From an uncultured Clostridia bacterium (lineage in GTDB: Bacteria > Bacillota > Clostridia > Oscillospirales > CAG-382): a DNA stretch of 5,932 nucleotides. Location: assembly GCA_905235695.1 (NCBI GenBank), contig CAJOMW010000077.1, positions 1-5,932 of the forward strand, in the 5' to 3' direction. The position numbers were made by a program, and so were the translations under genes. Below are positions 5,235 through 5,932 of the stretch, piece after piece (position 1 is the stretch's first letter; each line of letters starts with the position of its first letter). A model generated the notes under the pieces. That model did not search any database. It worked only from the letters and a program-made list of their open reading frames with translations, and had not been told where the DNA came from.

Positions 5235-5932
5235 TTAAAGGAGGCTGCTCCTCGCAAAGCATACGACCTTATCGGCGAGGTCTTCCCTGTAAACTATACT
5301 GTCCGAGTCGAGACTTGCCACCTCCACCTTTCCTCTGCTCGCCGAGGCGTGCACAAACTCGCCGCCTCCTATATACAGCGCAGCGTGCCCCTTGAAATAT
5401 ATGAGATCCGCCGCCTTCAGCTCCTCTTTCTCTATCTCGTAAACGTACCGCCTGTCGGCAAATGCATCTCGCCAGAGCGGAATGCCGCACAAAAAGTACG
5501 CCATAAAACACAGCCCCGAGCAGTCAATTCCGAAGGCGGATTTCCCTGCCCAGCGGTATTGTATACCGGTATATGACAAAGCGGCGTCGCATATCTTTTG
5601 CCTAAGGCGTGCGTTATCACCTTTTTTTACGGAATAAAGCGGCGAGTATGGCGCAACGGCGCCGGTGCGGACATAGCAGTCGTTTGTGCCGTGTCTCACC
5701 TTGAAGAAGCGCGAGGAGCAGTCATAGACCGCCTCCGACCGCAAAAGGCTGCCTCGGGAGAGCGTCATGACCGGGCGATATTTATATACCGGTTCACACA
5801 GCAAGTCGCACTCCGCAGAGGTGACGATATACGTTTTTTCCTCCTCCGAAGCATTATAGTCGGAGAGATATCTTTCATGGATAAAGCCGCCGTAGCCGTA
5901 TGAGGTCTCACAGCGCAGGAAGCCGTTTTGAG
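5235..5932 (-). CDS. SH3b-NlpC/P60 cell-wall peptidase, 5' end off window
   Basis: The reading frame is open from the right edge to TAA at 5235-5237: 231 codons are visible and the N-terminus is missing. A TTG at 5804 is only an internal codon; 42 further upstream codons read as SH3b sequence. Visible fragment: the end of one SH3b domain (about 3-22, with SYGYGGFIHERYL), a second SH3b-like domain (about 33-93, ending CYVRTGAVAP) and a C-terminal NlpC/P60 domain (about 100-231). Catalytic residues are Cys137 in GIDCSGL, His182 in KGHAALYIG and His194 in EFVHAS, the standard Cys-His-His set. The order and the motif YRWAGKSAFGIDCSG resemble YkfC-type endopeptidases that cut the D-gamma-glutamyl-diamino acid bond of peptidoglycan peptides; most relatives have W-G-G where this one has W-A-G. 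Whether it is secreted cannot be told without the N-terminus. Confidence 0.88.
   Translation of the reverse strand, partial: QNGFLRCETSYGYGGFIHERYLSDYNASEEEKTYIVTSAECDLLCEPVYKYRPVMTLSRGSLLRSEAVYDCSSRFFKVRHGTNDCYVRTGAVAPYSPLYSVKKGDNARLRQKICDAALSYTGIQYRWAGKSAFGIDCSGLCFMAYFLCGIPLWRDAFADRRYVYEIEKEELKAADLIYFKGHAALYIGGGEFVHASASRGKVEVASLDSDSIVYREDLADKVVCFARSSLL

Noticed and set aside
5208..5576. 122-codon + strand frame at the right
   Set aside because: Begins inside the terminator hairpin and overlaps antisense the conserved NlpC/P60 catalytic domain.
5598..5903. 101-codon + strand frame near the right edge
   Set aside because: Antisense to SH3b coding sequence; no RBS or recognisable motif.

Overview
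The window looks like a chromosomal housekeeping stretch from a low-to-mid-GC Bacillota, most likely a gut-type Clostridia (Oscillospiraceae/Ruminococcaceae-like). This is inferred from strong AGGAG-type ribosome binding sites, frequent ATA isoleucine codons, a ClpE-type unfoldase with an N-terminal zinc finger, and a CvpA / CDP-alcohol phosphatidyltransferase pair. No phage, transposase, CRISPR, tRNA or rRNA is visible.

Layout. Bases 1-360 hold no convincing long gene. They contain a repeat-like segment (1-166) with hairpins and a four-unit heptanucleotide tandem repeat, a GC-rich hairpin, and then an extended -10 promoter at about 300-326. From that promoter runs a rightward block: a possible 26-codon leader ORF (366-446), a CvpA-family membrane protein (448-1161) and a CDP-alcohol phosphatidyltransferase (1213-1755). 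A 131-base gap follows, holding hairpins, a possible terminator and a degenerate CIRCE-like inverted repeat. It precedes a 781-residue Clp/Hsp100 unfoldase (1887-4232). A nucleotidyltransferase (4294-5145) follows after 61 bases with no obvious terminator between them. A bidirectional terminator (about 5185-5230) separates this from a leftward SH3b-NlpC/P60 cell-wall peptidase, whose 5' end lies beyond the right edge.

How the genes fit together. The first block is membrane related: an integral membrane protein plus phospholipid head-group synthesis. The Clp protein belongs to protein quality control and may have its own stress-type promoter. The nucleotidyltransferase probably makes an activated sugar or similar headgroup; its substrate cannot be read from the sequence. 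The NlpC/P60 protein should cleave peptidoglycan peptides. I see no single integrated novel system. The observations most worth checking are the 26-codon ORF whose stop lies one base before the cvpA start, the CIRCE-like repeat in front of the Clp gene, the Clp protein's altered loop residues, and a hairpin sequence repeated in two intergenic regions.
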